DNA from: Rubrivivax sp.
Lineage (GTDB): Bacteria > Pseudomonadota > Gammaproteobacteria > Burkholderiales > Burkholderiaceae_C
Direction: 5' to 3'
Assembly: GCA_030681795.1 (NCBI GenBank)
Contig: JAUXRG010000067.1
Span: forward strand, 1 to 64,000
DNA length: 64,000 nt
A model generated the notes under the pieces. That model was not told the DNA's origin. It was given only the letters and a program-made list of their open reading frames with translations, and did not search any database. The stretch's first letter is position 1, and each line of letters begins with the position of its first letter. Made by a program: the position numbers and the translations under genes. This document shows positions 53,247-61,819 of the stretch, piece after piece.

Positions 53247-54143
53247 GTGATCGAACTTGTCCTGCTCGCCCCCCAGGCTTTGGTGGAGCAGGTGTCGGAC
53301 GCGCTGATGGACGAGCTGGCCGCGCTGTCGGTCTCGGTGGAAGACGCTGACGCGGGCACCGAGGGCGAGCGCGCGCTGTTCGGCGAGCCCGGCCTGCCCG
53401 CGCCCGCGGCGGGCTGGGAGCGCTCGACCCTGGCTGCCCTTTTCGAGACCGCGCCCGCCGCCGAGCGTGCCGCCACCTGGCTGCTGGCGCAGCCCTGGGC
53501 GCAGGAACTGCACGTGCAGGCGCTGCGCGCGGTGGCCGAGCAGGACTGGGTGCGTCTGACGCAGTCGCAGTTCGCCCCCGTGGAGATCACACCGGAGTTC
53601 TGGGTCGTGCCGAGCTGGCACGAACCCCCCGCCGGCGCGCGCCACGTCATCCGGCTGGACCCCGGCCTGGCCTTCGGCACGGGCACCCACCCCACCACGC
53701 GAATGTGCCTGCGCTGGCTGGCCGGCCATGGCGCGGTGCGGGGCCGGGTGCTCGACTACGGCTGCGGCTCGGGCATCCTGGCCATAGGCGCGGCCAAGCT
53801 CGGCGCCACGCAAGTCGACGCCGTGGACATCGACCCGGCGGCCGTTCAGTCCACCCTCGATAACGCCGCGCGCAACGGCGTGGTGCTGTCGCCCGGCCTG
53901 CCCGAGACAGCGCGCGGCGAGTACGAGGTGGTGCTGGCCAACATCCTGGCCACGCCGCTCAAGCTGCTGGCGCCTCTGCTGGCCGCGCATGTGGCGCCCG
54001 GCGGTTGGCTGGTCCTGGCCGGCATCCTGGAACGCCAGGCCGAAGAGCTCACGGCCGCCTACGCCGCGTGGCTGACGTTGACGGTGGCTGACCGCGAGGA
54101 AGGCTGGATCCTGATGTGCGCCCGGCGCCCGCAGGCCTGCTGA
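53247..54143 (+). CDS. prmA: Ribosomal protein L11 methyltransferase
   Basis: SAM-dependent enzyme that trimethylates ribosomal protein L11, 298 residues. The N-terminal L11-recognition domain (about 1-125) is followed by the linker phrase LDPGLAFGTGTHPTTRMCL, the SAM motif DYGCGSGILAIGAAKLGA and NILATPLKLLAP, all characteristic of PrmA. The start is GTG at 53247 with no strong ribosome-binding site, because the family A repeat occupies the upstream space. The order accC-prmA is common in betaproteobacteria. The stop overlaps the zinc-ribbon gene by 1 bp. Confidence 0.95.
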   Translation: MIELVLLAPQALVEQVSDALMDELAALSVSVEDADAGTEGERALFGEPGLPAPAAGWERSTLAALFETAPAAERAATWLLAQPWAQELHVQALRAVAEQDWVRLTQSQFAPVEITPEFWVVPSWHEPPAGARHVIRLDPGLAFGTGTHPTTRMCLRWLAGHGAVRGRVLDYGCGSGILAIGAAKLGATQVDAVDIDPAAVQSTLDNAARNGVVLSPGLPETARGEYEVVLANILATPLKLLAPLLAAHVAPGGWLVLAGILERQAEELTAAYAAWLTLTVADREEGWILMCARRPQAC

Positions 54144-55120
54144 TGGCCGACGGCCTGGCCACCCGCTGCCCGGCCTGCGGCACCGTTTTTCGCGTCGTGC
54201 CCGATCAGTTGCGGGTCTCCGAGGGCTGGGTGCGCTGCGGGCGCTGCGCCAATGTCTTCAACGCCTCGGAAGCGCTGGTCGACCTGGACACCGGCACGCC
54301 GCGCCGGGCCGCGGACGAGGCGACCGGGCGGATGGTCGCGGCGCCGATTTCCGAGCCGGCGCCGCCCGCAGCCGATGACGATCTGGCGCCCCGGAGCGTA
54401 GCGCCGGGCCCCGTGGCGGCGGCTCAGGCCCCGGAGCGGCAAGCGCGGCAAGAACCCGAAGAACCCCAAGACCGACAAGAGCCCGAGTCGGTGCCCGAGC
54501 CGGCCGAGGATCGGCCTTCGACACAAGAAGAGTCAGGCATCGCAGACCGGGCCGACCCGCCCTTCGGCGACGAGCCTGCCCCGGCCCCCTCGGCCGGTGG
54601 CGAAGCCCTGCCTTCGTTCGTGAGGCGGGCCGACCGTGCGGCGCGCTGGAAGCAGCCGCGCGTGCGCGCCGCCTTGCTGGGTGCCACGGTGCTGGGCGCC
54701 CTGGCGCTGGCCGGCCAGGTGGGCTACGAAACCCGCGACCTGCTGGCGGCCCGTCTGCCGGCCACGCGGTCTGCGCTGGAACAGGCCTGCCGATGGCTGG
54801 GCTGCAGCGTGGGCGCCGCCCGCTCCCTCGAAGGCCTGACCGTCGAAAGCAGCGGCCTGGTGCGTGTGGAGCAGTCCAACATCTACCGGCTGACCGTGGC
54901 GCTGCGCAACCGCAGCGCCCTCGAGCTGGCGTTGCCGGCGCTGGACCTCTCGCTCACCGACAGCCAGGGCCGGCTGCTGGCGCGGCGCGTCATGCACGCG
55001 GCGGAGCTCGGCGTCAACCAGGCCACGCTCGCCGCCGGCCGCGACCTGGCCCTGCAGGCGACACTCCAGACCGGCCCCGACGGGGTCGCCGGCTACACGA
55101 TCGAACTCTTCTACCCCTGA
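54143..55120 (+). CDS. Zinc-ribbon and DUF3426 membrane protein
   Basis: A 325-residue protein with an N-terminal MJ0042-type zinc ribbon (Cys9, Cys12, Cys32, Cys35). A long Glu/Pro/Ala-rich disordered middle follows (about 50-160), then one TM helix (about 175-195). The C-terminal DUF3426 domain contains LEGLTVESSGLVRVEQSNIYRLTVALRNRS and LDLSLTDSQGRLLARRV. Topology is probably ribbon in the cytoplasm and DUF3426 in the periplasm. The function is unknown; the same position after prmA is usual in Burkholderiales. The ATG overlaps the prmA stop by one base. Confidence 0.9.
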   Translation: MADGLATRCPACGTVFRVVPDQLRVSEGWVRCGRCANVFNASEALVDLDTGTPRRAADEATGRMVAAPISEPAPPAADDDLAPRSVAPGPVAAAQAPERQARQEPEEPQDRQEPESVPEPAEDRPSTQEESGIADRADPPFGDEPAPAPSAGGEALPSFVRRADRAARWKQPRVRAALLGATVLGALALAGQVGYETRDLLAARLPATRSALEQACRWLGCSVGAARSLEGLTVESSGLVRVEQSNIYRLTVALRNRSALELALPALDLSLTDSQGRLLARRVMHAAELGVNQATLAAGRDLALQATLQTGPDGVAGYTIELFYP

Positions 55121-55155
55121 CGGCGCAGCCGCGCCAACGACCCTTTGGAGCTGCC

Positions 55156-56079
55156 ATGCCCGCGCTGATCTGCGGATCCCTCGCCTTCGACACCATCACC
55201 ACCTTCCCCGGCCGCTTTGCCGACCAGATCATGGCCGAGCAGGTGCACATCCTGAACGTGTCGTTCCTGGTGCCCACGCTGCGGCGCGAGTTCGGTGGTT
55301 GCGCCGGCAATATCGCCTACACGCTGCAGCTCCTGGGCGGTGAGCCCGTGGTCATGGCGGCGCTGGGCAACGACGGCGCCGACTACCTGGCGCGGCTGAA
55401 GAAGTGGGGGGTGGACGCCTCGCTGGTGCGCAACGACACCAGCACCTACACCGCGCAGGCCATCATCATCACCGACCGCGACAACAACCAGATCACCGCC
55501 TTCCACCCCGGCGCGATGCAGAACGCTCACCTCATGCCGGTGCCCGCGCGCGGGCAGCGCAGCGACCTGGCCGTCGGCATCATCGCCCCTGACGGGCGCG
55601 AGGCGATGTGGCAGCACGCCAGCCAGATGCACGAGGCCGGCATCCCCTTCGTCTTCGACCCCGGCCAGGGCCTGCCGATGTTCGACGGCACCGAGCTGCA
55701 GCGCTTCGTCGACCTGGCCACCTGGGTGGCGGTGAACGACTATGAGGGCCGCATGCTGTGCGAGCGCACGGGCAAGACGCTGGAGGGCCTATCGCGCTCG
55801 CACCTGAAGGGCGTCGTCGTGACGCTGGGCGCGCAGGGTTGCGACGTCTGGGTGCAGGGCCAGCGCACGCATGTGCCGGGCATGGTGGCCGAAGAAGTGC
55901 TCGACCCCACGGGCTGCGGCGACGCCTTCCGCGGGGGCCTGCTCTACGGGCTGGAGCGCGGCTGGACGCTGGCGCGCAGCGTGGCCCTGGGCAACCGGCT
56001 GGGCGCGCTGAAGATCGCCTGCCGCGGCGGGCAGAACCACCGGCTCGACGAGGTGGTGCTCGCCGAGCTGGAAGACTGA
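55156..56079 (+). CDS. PfkB-family carbohydrate or nucleoside kinase
   Basis: Ribokinase-fold sugar kinase of 307 residues. It has the PfkB substrate region GGCAGNIAYTLQLLGGEPVVMAALGNDG (residues about 48-75), NDYEGRML, VVTLGAQGCDVW and the catalytic signature DPTGCGDAFRGGLLYG near 248-263 with its Asp base. The opening ALICGSLAFDTITTFPGRF is like adenosine kinase-type members in proteobacteria, so an adenosine kinase role is possible. Sequence alone leaves the substrate open. It converges with fba, 35 bp apart across a GC hairpin. Confidence 0.88.
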   Translation: MPALICGSLAFDTITTFPGRFADQIMAEQVHILNVSFLVPTLRREFGGCAGNIAYTLQLLGGEPVVMAALGNDGADYLARLKKWGVDASLVRNDTSTYTAQAIIITDRDNNQITAFHPGAMQNAHLMPVPARGQRSDLAVGIIAPDGREAMWQHASQMHEAGIPFVFDPGQGLPMFDGTELQRFVDLATWVAVNDYEGRMLCERTGKTLEGLSRSHLKGVVVTLGAQGCDVWVQGQRTHVPGMVAEEVLDPTGCGDAFRGGLLYGLERGWTLARSVALGNRLGALKIACRGGQNHRLDEVVLAELED

Positions 56080-56099
56080 CCGGACCCTCCGCGGTCCGG
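56080..56099. terminator. Candidate bidirectional terminator, pfkB / fba
   Basis: A perfect 7-bp stem CCGGACC / GGTCCGG with a 6-nt loop lies directly after the kinase stop codon and 16 bp from the fba stop. There is no T-tract on either side, so it would be an imperfect intrinsic terminator or an mRNA-stabilising hairpin. Confidence 0.5.
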
Positions 56100-56114
56100 G
56101 CTGAACGGCCGCGC

Positions 56115-57179
56115 CTACCGCACCATTTGCGCCAGCGTGCCGCCGGCGTAGCGCACCGCCATGTCGATCAGCGTCACGGGCTTGATCTTGGCGGCCTGGC
56201 CTTCGCAGCCGAACTCCAGGTAGCGCTGCTTGCAGATCGCCTTGGCCGCCTCGCGGGCGGGCTTGAGCCACTCGCGGGCGTCGAACTTCTCGGGGTTCTC
56301 GGCCAGGAACTTGCGCACCGCCGCGGTCATGGCCAAGCGGATGTCGGTATCGATATTGATCTTGCGCACGCCGAACTTGATGGCTTCCTGGATCTCGCTC
56401 ACCGGCACGCCGTAGGTCTCGCGCATCTTGCCACCGTACTGGTTGATGATGGCCAGCAGCTCCTGCGGCACCGACGACGAACCGTGCATCACCAGGTGCG
56501 TATTCGGGATGCGGGCGTTGATCTCCTTCACGCGCGAGATGGCCAGGATGTCGCCGGTGGGCTTGCGCGTGAATTTGTACGCGCCGTGGCTGGTGCCGAT
56601 GGCGATGGCCAGGGCGTCGAGCTGCGTCGCCTTGACGAACTGCGCCGCCTCCTCGGGGTCGGTGAGCAGCGACGAATGCTCGAGCTTGCCGACCGCGCCG
56701 TGGCCGTCTTCCTCGCCGGCCTCGCCGGTCTCCAGCGAGCCCAGGCAACCCAGCTCGCCTTCGACGGTGACGCCCACCTTGTGGGCCATCTCGACGACCT
56801 TGCGCGTGACATCGACGTTGTAGTCGAACGAAGCCGGCGTCTTGCCGTCCTCGCGCAGCGAGCCATCCATCATCACCGAGCCGAAACCGAGGTCGATCGC
56901 ACCCTGGCAGATCTCCGGGGTCTGGCCGTGGTCCTGGTGCATCACCAGCGGGATCTGCGGATAGGCCTCGACGGCGGCCTGGATGAGGTGCTTGATGAAG
57001 GCCTCGCCGGCGTACTTGCGCGCGCCGGCACTGGCTTGCAGGATCACCGGCGCGCCGACCTCGGCGGCCGCCGACATGACGGCCTGCACCTGTTCGAGGT
57101 TGTTGACGTTGAAGGCCGGGATGCCATAGGTGTGCTCGGCGGCATGGTCGAGCAGTTGGCGCATCGAAACGAGAGGCAT
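56115..57179 (-). CDS. fba: Fructose-bisphosphate aldolase, class II
   Basis: Zn-dependent aldolase that cleaves fructose 1,6-bisphosphate, 354 residues. Sequence landmarks: [25 protein letters not shown] with Zn-binding His, [34 protein letters not shown] (the long loop typical of the Calvin-cycle type subgroup), [14 protein letters not shown] and VMHGSSSVP, then [14 protein letters not shown]. This subtype is found in many Burkholderiales with or without the Calvin cycle. The ATG at 57177-57179 precedes the conserved [10 protein letters not shown] start. It lies 169 bp downstream of pyk on the same strand with its own possible promoter. Confidence 0.96.
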   Translation of the reverse strand: MPLVSMRQLLDHAAEHTYGIPAFNVNNLEQVQAVMSAAAEVGAPVILQASAGARKYAGEAFIKHLIQAAVEAYPQIPLVMHQDHGQTPEICQGAIDLGFGSVMMDGSLREDGKTPASFDYNVDVTRKVVEMAHKVGVTVEGELGCLGSLETGEAGEEDGHGAVGKLEHSSLLTDPEEAAQFVKATQLDALAIAIGTSHGAYKFTRKPTGDILAISRVKEINARIPNTHLVMHGSSSVPQELLAIINQYGGKMRETYGVPVSEIQEAIKFGVRKINIDTDIRLAMTAAVRKFLAENPEKFDAREWLKPAREAAKAICKQRYLEFGCEGQAAKIKPVTLIDMAVRYAGGTLAQMVR

Positions 57180-57267
57180 GAGAGGCTCCGGAAGTGGCGG
57201 GTGATGGGCGACAGGAGAAGCGGGGACGCTGGCGGCGCACGCACGGCTGTGCACCGAAACCACGCTG

Positions 57268-57273
57268 ATTTTA
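57268..57273 (-). promoter_or_regulatory. Possible -10 box for fba
   Basis: TAAAAT on the minus strand matches the sigma-70 -10 consensus in five of six bases and lies about 90 bp before the fba ATG, in the otherwise GC-rich gap after pyk. No clear -35 box is seen. Confidence 0.3.
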
Positions 57274-57348
57274 GGTGCCCGCATGGATGCCGCAGCCGGA
57301 TTGTCGCCCCCACGGGGCACAAGGGGAATCGACGCGGCGAGAGGCCCT

Positions 57349-58800
57349 TCAGGCCCAGCCGCTGTGGTTGGCGCGCACCTCGCACACCTTGAGCATATTG
57401 GTCCCGCCCGGCGTGCCCATGGGCTCGCCGCAGGTGATGGCATAGGTGTCGCCCGGCATCAGCACGCCCATCTCCACCAGCATCGCTTCGGCCTTGGCCA
57501 GCGCCTCCTCGCGCTCGACCAGGGGCAGCATCAACAAGGGCTGCACATTGCGGTACAGCGCCATACGGCGCTGGCTCTGCACCTGCGAGGTCAGGCCGTA
57601 GATCGGCACCTTGATGTTGTGCCGGCTCATCCACAGCGGCGTCGAGCCCGATTCGGTGAGCGCCACGATGGCCTTGCAGCCCAGGTGGTGCGCGGTGAAG
57701 AGCGCGCCCATGGCAATGCTCTGGTCGATGCGGCCAAAGCGCTTGTTGGTGAAGTCGGTCTCGATCGAGACATCTTCGGCCCGCTCGGCCTCCAGCGCGA
57801 TCTGGTGCATCTGCTCCACCGTCTCCACCGGGTACTTGCCGGTGGCGGTCTCGGCGCTCAGCATCACGGCGTCGGTGCCGTCGAGCACGGCATTGGCCAC
57901 GTCGCTGACCTCGGCGCGCGTGGGCACCGGGGCCAGGATCATGCTTTCCATCATCTGCGTGGCGGTGATGACGACCTTGTCCATCTCGCGCGCCATGCGG
58001 ATCATCTTCTTCTGCAGCGCCGGCACGGCGGCGTTGCCGACTTCGACAGCCAGGTCGCCACGCGCGACCATGATGCCGTCGCTGGCCCTGAGGATCTCTG
58101 CCAGGTGCGGGATGGCCTCGCTGCGCTCGATCTTGGCGATCATCGCCGGCCGGTGGCGCGTGGCTTCACCGGCCACATTGGCCAGCTGGCGCGCCATTTC
58201 CATGTCGGTGGCGTTCTTCGGGAAGCTCACCGCCAGGTATTCGCACTGGAAGGCCACCGCGGTCTTGATGTCCTCCATATCCTTGGCGGTCAGCGCCGGC
58301 GCCGTGAGACCACCGCCGGCCTTGTTGATGCCCTTGTTGTTCGAGAGCTCGCCGCCAAGCACCACGCGCGTATGCACCTGTTCGCCACGCACCGCCTCCA
58401 CGGTGAGCTTGATCAGGCCGTCGTTGAGCAGCAAGGTGTCACCGGGGCGCACGTCGCGCGGCAGTTCCTTGTAGTCCAGCCCCACGCCATGGATGTCGCC
58501 GGGCTCGCTGCGTCGCGCGTCGAGGATGAAGTCCGCGCCCGGCTCGAGCATCACCTTGCCCGCGACGAACTTGCCCACCCGGATCTTCGGGCCCTGCAGG
58601 TCGGCCATCAGCGCGACGGTCTTGCCCAACTTCTCGGCCACCGAACGCACGAGCCTGGCCCGGGCGATGTGGTCCTCGGCACTGCCGTGGCTGAAGTTCA
58701 GCCGCACCACGTCGACGCCGGCGCGCAACAGGCGCTCGAGCACGTCGGGGTCGCTCGACGCGGGGCCGAGGGTGGCGACGATCTTGGTGGCACGGGTCAT
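57349..58800 (-). CDS. pyk: Pyruvate kinase
   Basis: Converts phosphoenolpyruvate and ADP to pyruvate and ATP, 483 residues. It has the family start [27 protein letters not shown] (Asn-Phe-Ser-His-Gly), [14 protein letters not shown], the active-site [10 protein letters not shown] and [15 protein letters not shown] with catalytic Lys and metal-binding Glu and Asp, then [14 protein letters not shown]. The C-terminal allosteric domain is complete. I take the ATG at 58798-58800; an upstream ATG would add eight residues without conservation. It is transcribed with ppdK upstream and fba downstream. Confidence 0.97.
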   Translation of the reverse strand: MTRATKIVATLGPASSDPDVLERLLRAGVDVVRLNFSHGSAEDHIARARLVRSVAEKLGKTVALMADLQGPKIRVGKFVAGKVMLEPGADFILDARRSEPGDIHGVGLDYKELPRDVRPGDTLLLNDGLIKLTVEAVRGEQVHTRVVLGGELSNNKGINKAGGGLTAPALTAKDMEDIKTAVAFQCEYLAVSFPKNATDMEMARQLANVAGEATRHRPAMIAKIERSEAIPHLAEILRASDGIMVARGDLAVEVGNAAVPALQKKMIRMAREMDKVVITATQMMESMILAPVPTRAEVSDVANAVLDGTDAVMLSAETATGKYPVETVEQMHQIALEAERAEDVSIETDFTNKRFGRIDQSIAMGALFTAHHLGCKAIVALTESGSTPLWMSRHNIKVPIYGLTSQVQSQRRMALYRNVQPLLMLPLVEREEALAKAEAMLVEMGVLMPGDTYAITCGEPMGTPGGTNMLKVCEVRANHSGWA

Positions 58801-58832
58801 GGGGTCGGGCTTTCGGGGCAACACAGCCGATG

Positions 58833-58838
58833 ATTATG
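58833..58838 (-). promoter_or_regulatory. Possible -10 box for pyk
   Basis: CATAAT on the minus strand matches TATAAT in five of six bases and lies 32 bp before the pyk ATG, leaving a leader of about 25 nt. It is the only AT-rich stretch in the 147-bp gap after ppdK. No convincing -35 box is present. Confidence 0.3.
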
Positions 58839-58947
58839 GGCGCCGCGCGAGCGCCGCATTTCCGCCGGCAACCCCCCGGCTACCCCCGGCTGCCCCCGCC
58901 TTGCACCGGCGTCACGGCGCGGCAGGTCGCCCGGCCCCAGCGCGGGA

Positions 58948-61674
58948 TCAGCCGGCCAGGGCCGCCTGCGCCGCCGCCAGCCGCGCGATCGGCACCCGGA
59001 ACGGCGAGCAGCTCACGTAGTCCAGCGCGGCGCGGTGGAAGAAGGCCACCGAGGCCGGGTCGCCGCCGTGCTCGCCGCAGACACCGACCTCGATGTCGGG
59101 CCGCACCGCCCTGCCCTTGGCCACCGCCATCTCGACCAGCGCGCCCACCCCCTTGGCGTCGATGGAGCGGAAGGGGTCCCGCTCGTAGATGCCCTTCTTC
59201 AGGTATTCGGGCAGGAATTTGCCGGCATCGTCGCGCGAGAAGCCCATCGTCATCTGCGTCAGGTCGTTGGTGCCGAACGAGAAGAATTCGGCCTGGCGGG
59301 CGATGCTGTCGGCGATCAGGGCGGCGCGCGGCGTCTCGATCATCGTGCCGAGCAGATAGTCGATTTGCTCGCCGCGCTCGGCGAAGACCTTCGCCGCCGT
59401 CGCGCGGATCACCGTGGCCTGCGCGTTGAACTCGCGCACGGTGCCGACCAGCGGCACCATGATTTCGGCCTTCACCACCGCGCCCTTGGCGCGTGCATCC
59501 AGCGCGGCCTCGAAGATCGCGCGGGCCTGCATCTCGGTGATCTCGGGGTGCACGATGCCCAGCCGGCAGCCGCGCAGGCCCATCATCGGATTGAATTCGT
59601 GCAGCTCCTCCACGCGCATGCGGATCTTGCCCACGGAGACCTTCATCTCGGCCGCCATCACGCGCTGGCCCGCCTCGTCGTGCGGCAGGAACTCGTGCAG
59701 CGGCGGGTCGAGCAGCCGGATCGTCACCGGCAGCCCGCTCATTTCGCGGAACAGGCCTTCGAAGTCGCCTCGCTGCATCGGCAGCAGCTTGGCCAGCGCC
59801 TTGCGGCGCCCGGCCTCGTTGTCGGCGAGGATCATCTCGCGCACGGCATTGATGCGTTCGCCCTCGAAGAACATATGCTCGGTGCGGGCCAGGCCGATGC
59901 CGGTGGCGCCGAACTTGCGCGCCACCGCCGCTTCCTCGGGCGTATCGGCATTGGCGCGCACCTCCAGCCGCCGGTAGCGGTCGGCCAGCGCCATCAGCGT
60001 GCCGAAGTCGCCGCTGAGCTCGGCGTCGCGGGTGGCGATGCGCCCGGCGTAGACCTCGCCGGTGGAGCCATCGAGCGAGATCCAGTCGCCTTCGTCGTAG
60101 CGATGGTCGGCGATCGTCATGACGCGGGCCTTGGGGTCGACATGCACCGCGCCGGCCCCGCTGACGCAGCACTTGCCCATGCCGCGCGCCACCACCGCCG
60201 CGTGCGAGGTCATGCCGCCGCGCGCCGTGAGGATGCCGTGGGCCACGCTCATGCCGCGCAGGTCTTCGGGCGATGTCTCCTGGCGCACCAGGATCACGGC
60301 ACGGCCCTGCCTGGCCCATTCCTCGGCTTCATCGGCGAAGAAGACGATCTGCCCGCTGGCCGCACCCGGTGAAGCCGGCAGGCCACGCGCGATGGCCGTC
60401 GCGTCCTGCAACGCCTGGGCGTCGAAGATCGGGTGCAGCAACTCGTTGAGCCGGTCCGGGCTCACGCGCTGCAGCGCGGTCTTCTCGTCGATCATGCCCT
60501 GCTGCAGCATCTCCATCGCGATGCGCACCATGGCCGCGCCGGTGCGCTTGCCGTTGCGCGTCTGCAGCATCCACAGCTGGCCTTCCTGGATCGTAAATTC
60601 CAGGTCCTGCATGTCCTTGAAATGGTTCTCCAGCGTGGTCTCGGCGTGCAGCAGTTGCTGGTAGATCTGCGGCATCAGCTCTTCCAGCGACGGATATTTC
60701 TCGCGCCGCTCGTCCTCGCCGACGAGCGCCAGCTGCGCCCAGCGCCGCGAGCCCACCAGCGACACCTGCTGCGGCGTGCGGATGCCGGCCACCACGTCCT
60801 CGCCCTGGGCGTTGACGAGGAACTCGCCGTTGAAGAGGTCCTCGCCGGTGCCCGCGTCGCGCGTGAAGGCCACGCCCGTGGCGCTGCTGTCGCCGAGGTT
60901 GCCGAAGACCATGGCCTGCACGTTGACCGCCGTGCCCCAGCTCTGCGGAATGTCGTTGAGCTCGCGGTAGACCCGCGCGCGCTCGTTGTTCCAGCTCTCG
61001 AACACCGCCGCCAGGGCACCCCAGAGCTGTTCCCAGGGGTCGGTGGGGAAGTCGCGCCCGATGCGGGCACGGATCAGCGCCCTGAAGCGCGCCACCAGTT
61101 CCTTCAGGTCGGCGGCGTCGAGCTCGGTATCGAGCTTCACGCCCCGGTGTTCCTTGACCATATCGATGATCACTTCGAACGGGTCGTGGTCTTCCTTGGA
61201 CACCGGCTTCAGGCCCATCACCACGTCGCCGTACATCTGCACGAAGCGGCGGTAGGAGTCCCAGGCGAAACGCTCGTTGCCGGTCTTGGCGGCCAGCCCG
61301 AGCACCGCCTCGTCGTTGAGCCCGAGGTTGAGGATGGTGTCCATCATCCCGGGCATCGAGGCGCGCGCGCCCGAGCGCACCGACAGCAGCAACGGGTCGG
61401 CGGCGTCGCCGAAGCGCCGGCCCATCTGCTGCTCGACGAAGGCCACGCCCTGCAGCACCTCGGCCTTGATGAGCTCGAGCGCGCTCGCCCGGCCCTGCTC
61501 GGTGTAGACCGTGCAGGCCTCGGTGCTGATGGTGAAGCCCGAGGGCACGGTGATGCCCAGGCGGCACATCTCGGCCAGGTTGGCGCCCTTGCCCCCCAGC
61601 AGGTTCTTCATCGAAGCGGCCCCTTCGGTGCGGGTGCCGCCGAACAGATAGATGAACTTGGCCGGGGTGCTCAT
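58948..61674 (-). CDS. ppdK: Pyruvate, phosphate dikinase
   Basis: Interconverts pyruvate, ATP and Pi with PEP, AMP and PPi, so it can run opposite to the adjacent pyk. The product has 908 residues, close to the usual 880-910. Domains: an N-terminal ATP-grasp region (GGKGANLAEM, SVRSGARASMPGMMDTILNLG), the phosphohistidine domain GGMTSHAAVVARGMGKCC (His near 480), and the PEP-binding TIM barrel with RTEHMFF, NPMMGLRGCR, FGTNDLTQMTMG and the catalytic Cys in VGVCGEHGG. The start ATG at 61672-61674 precedes the conserved FIYLFGG. An in-frame ATG at 61732-61734 lies in a family B repeat and would add 20 repeat-coded residues. Confidence 0.96.
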   Translation of the reverse strand: MSTPAKFIYLFGGTRTEGAASMKNLLGGKGANLAEMCRLGITVPSGFTISTEACTVYTEQGRASALELIKAEVLQGVAFVEQQMGRRFGDAADPLLLSVRSGARASMPGMMDTILNLGLNDEAVLGLAAKTGNERFAWDSYRRFVQMYGDVVMGLKPVSKEDHDPFEVIIDMVKEHRGVKLDTELDAADLKELVARFRALIRARIGRDFPTDPWEQLWGALAAVFESWNNERARVYRELNDIPQSWGTAVNVQAMVFGNLGDSSATGVAFTRDAGTGEDLFNGEFLVNAQGEDVVAGIRTPQQVSLVGSRRWAQLALVGEDERREKYPSLEELMPQIYQQLLHAETTLENHFKDMQDLEFTIQEGQLWMLQTRNGKRTGAAMVRIAMEMLQQGMIDEKTALQRVSPDRLNELLHPIFDAQALQDATAIARGLPASPGAASGQIVFFADEAEEWARQGRAVILVRQETSPEDLRGMSVAHGILTARGGMTSHAAVVARGMGKCCVSGAGAVHVDPKARVMTIADHRYDEGDWISLDGSTGEVYAGRIATRDAELSGDFGTLMALADRYRRLEVRANADTPEEAAVARKFGATGIGLARTEHMFFEGERINAVREMILADNEAGRRKALAKLLPMQRGDFEGLFREMSGLPVTIRLLDPPLHEFLPHDEAGQRVMAAEMKVSVGKIRMRVEELHEFNPMMGLRGCRLGIVHPEITEMQARAIFEAALDARAKGAVVKAEIMVPLVGTVREFNAQATVIRATAAKVFAERGEQIDYLLGTMIETPRAALIADSIARQAEFFSFGTNDLTQMTMGFSRDDAGKFLPEYLKKGIYERDPFRSIDAKGVGALVEMAVAKGRAVRPDIEVGVCGEHGGDPASVAFFHRAALDYVSCSPFRVPIARLAAAQAALAG

Positions 61675-61676
61675 CA

Positions 61677-61735
61677 GGGCTCCTTCGTGCTGCGCACTCC
61701 GGTATTCGCCCTTGGGGCGGCCGGGCGCGCTCATG
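61677..61735. repeat. Family B repeat just upstream of ppdK
   Basis: On the minus strand the element runs ATGAGCGCGCCCGGCCGC, CCGGAGTGCGCAGCACGAAGG and ends next to ATGAGC, the true ppdK start. It shares this frame of blocks with the two units at 40370-40495. It is open in frame with ppdK and contains its own ATG, so translation could begin inside it. Confidence 0.8.
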
Positions 61736-61819
61736 CGCCACTCCCGCCGGCGCCGCGTCGGGCGCCGGGGGTTCACCGGGCTAGCGTATGCCGGCCCTGC
61801 AGCCGCGCTTTGTCGAAGG

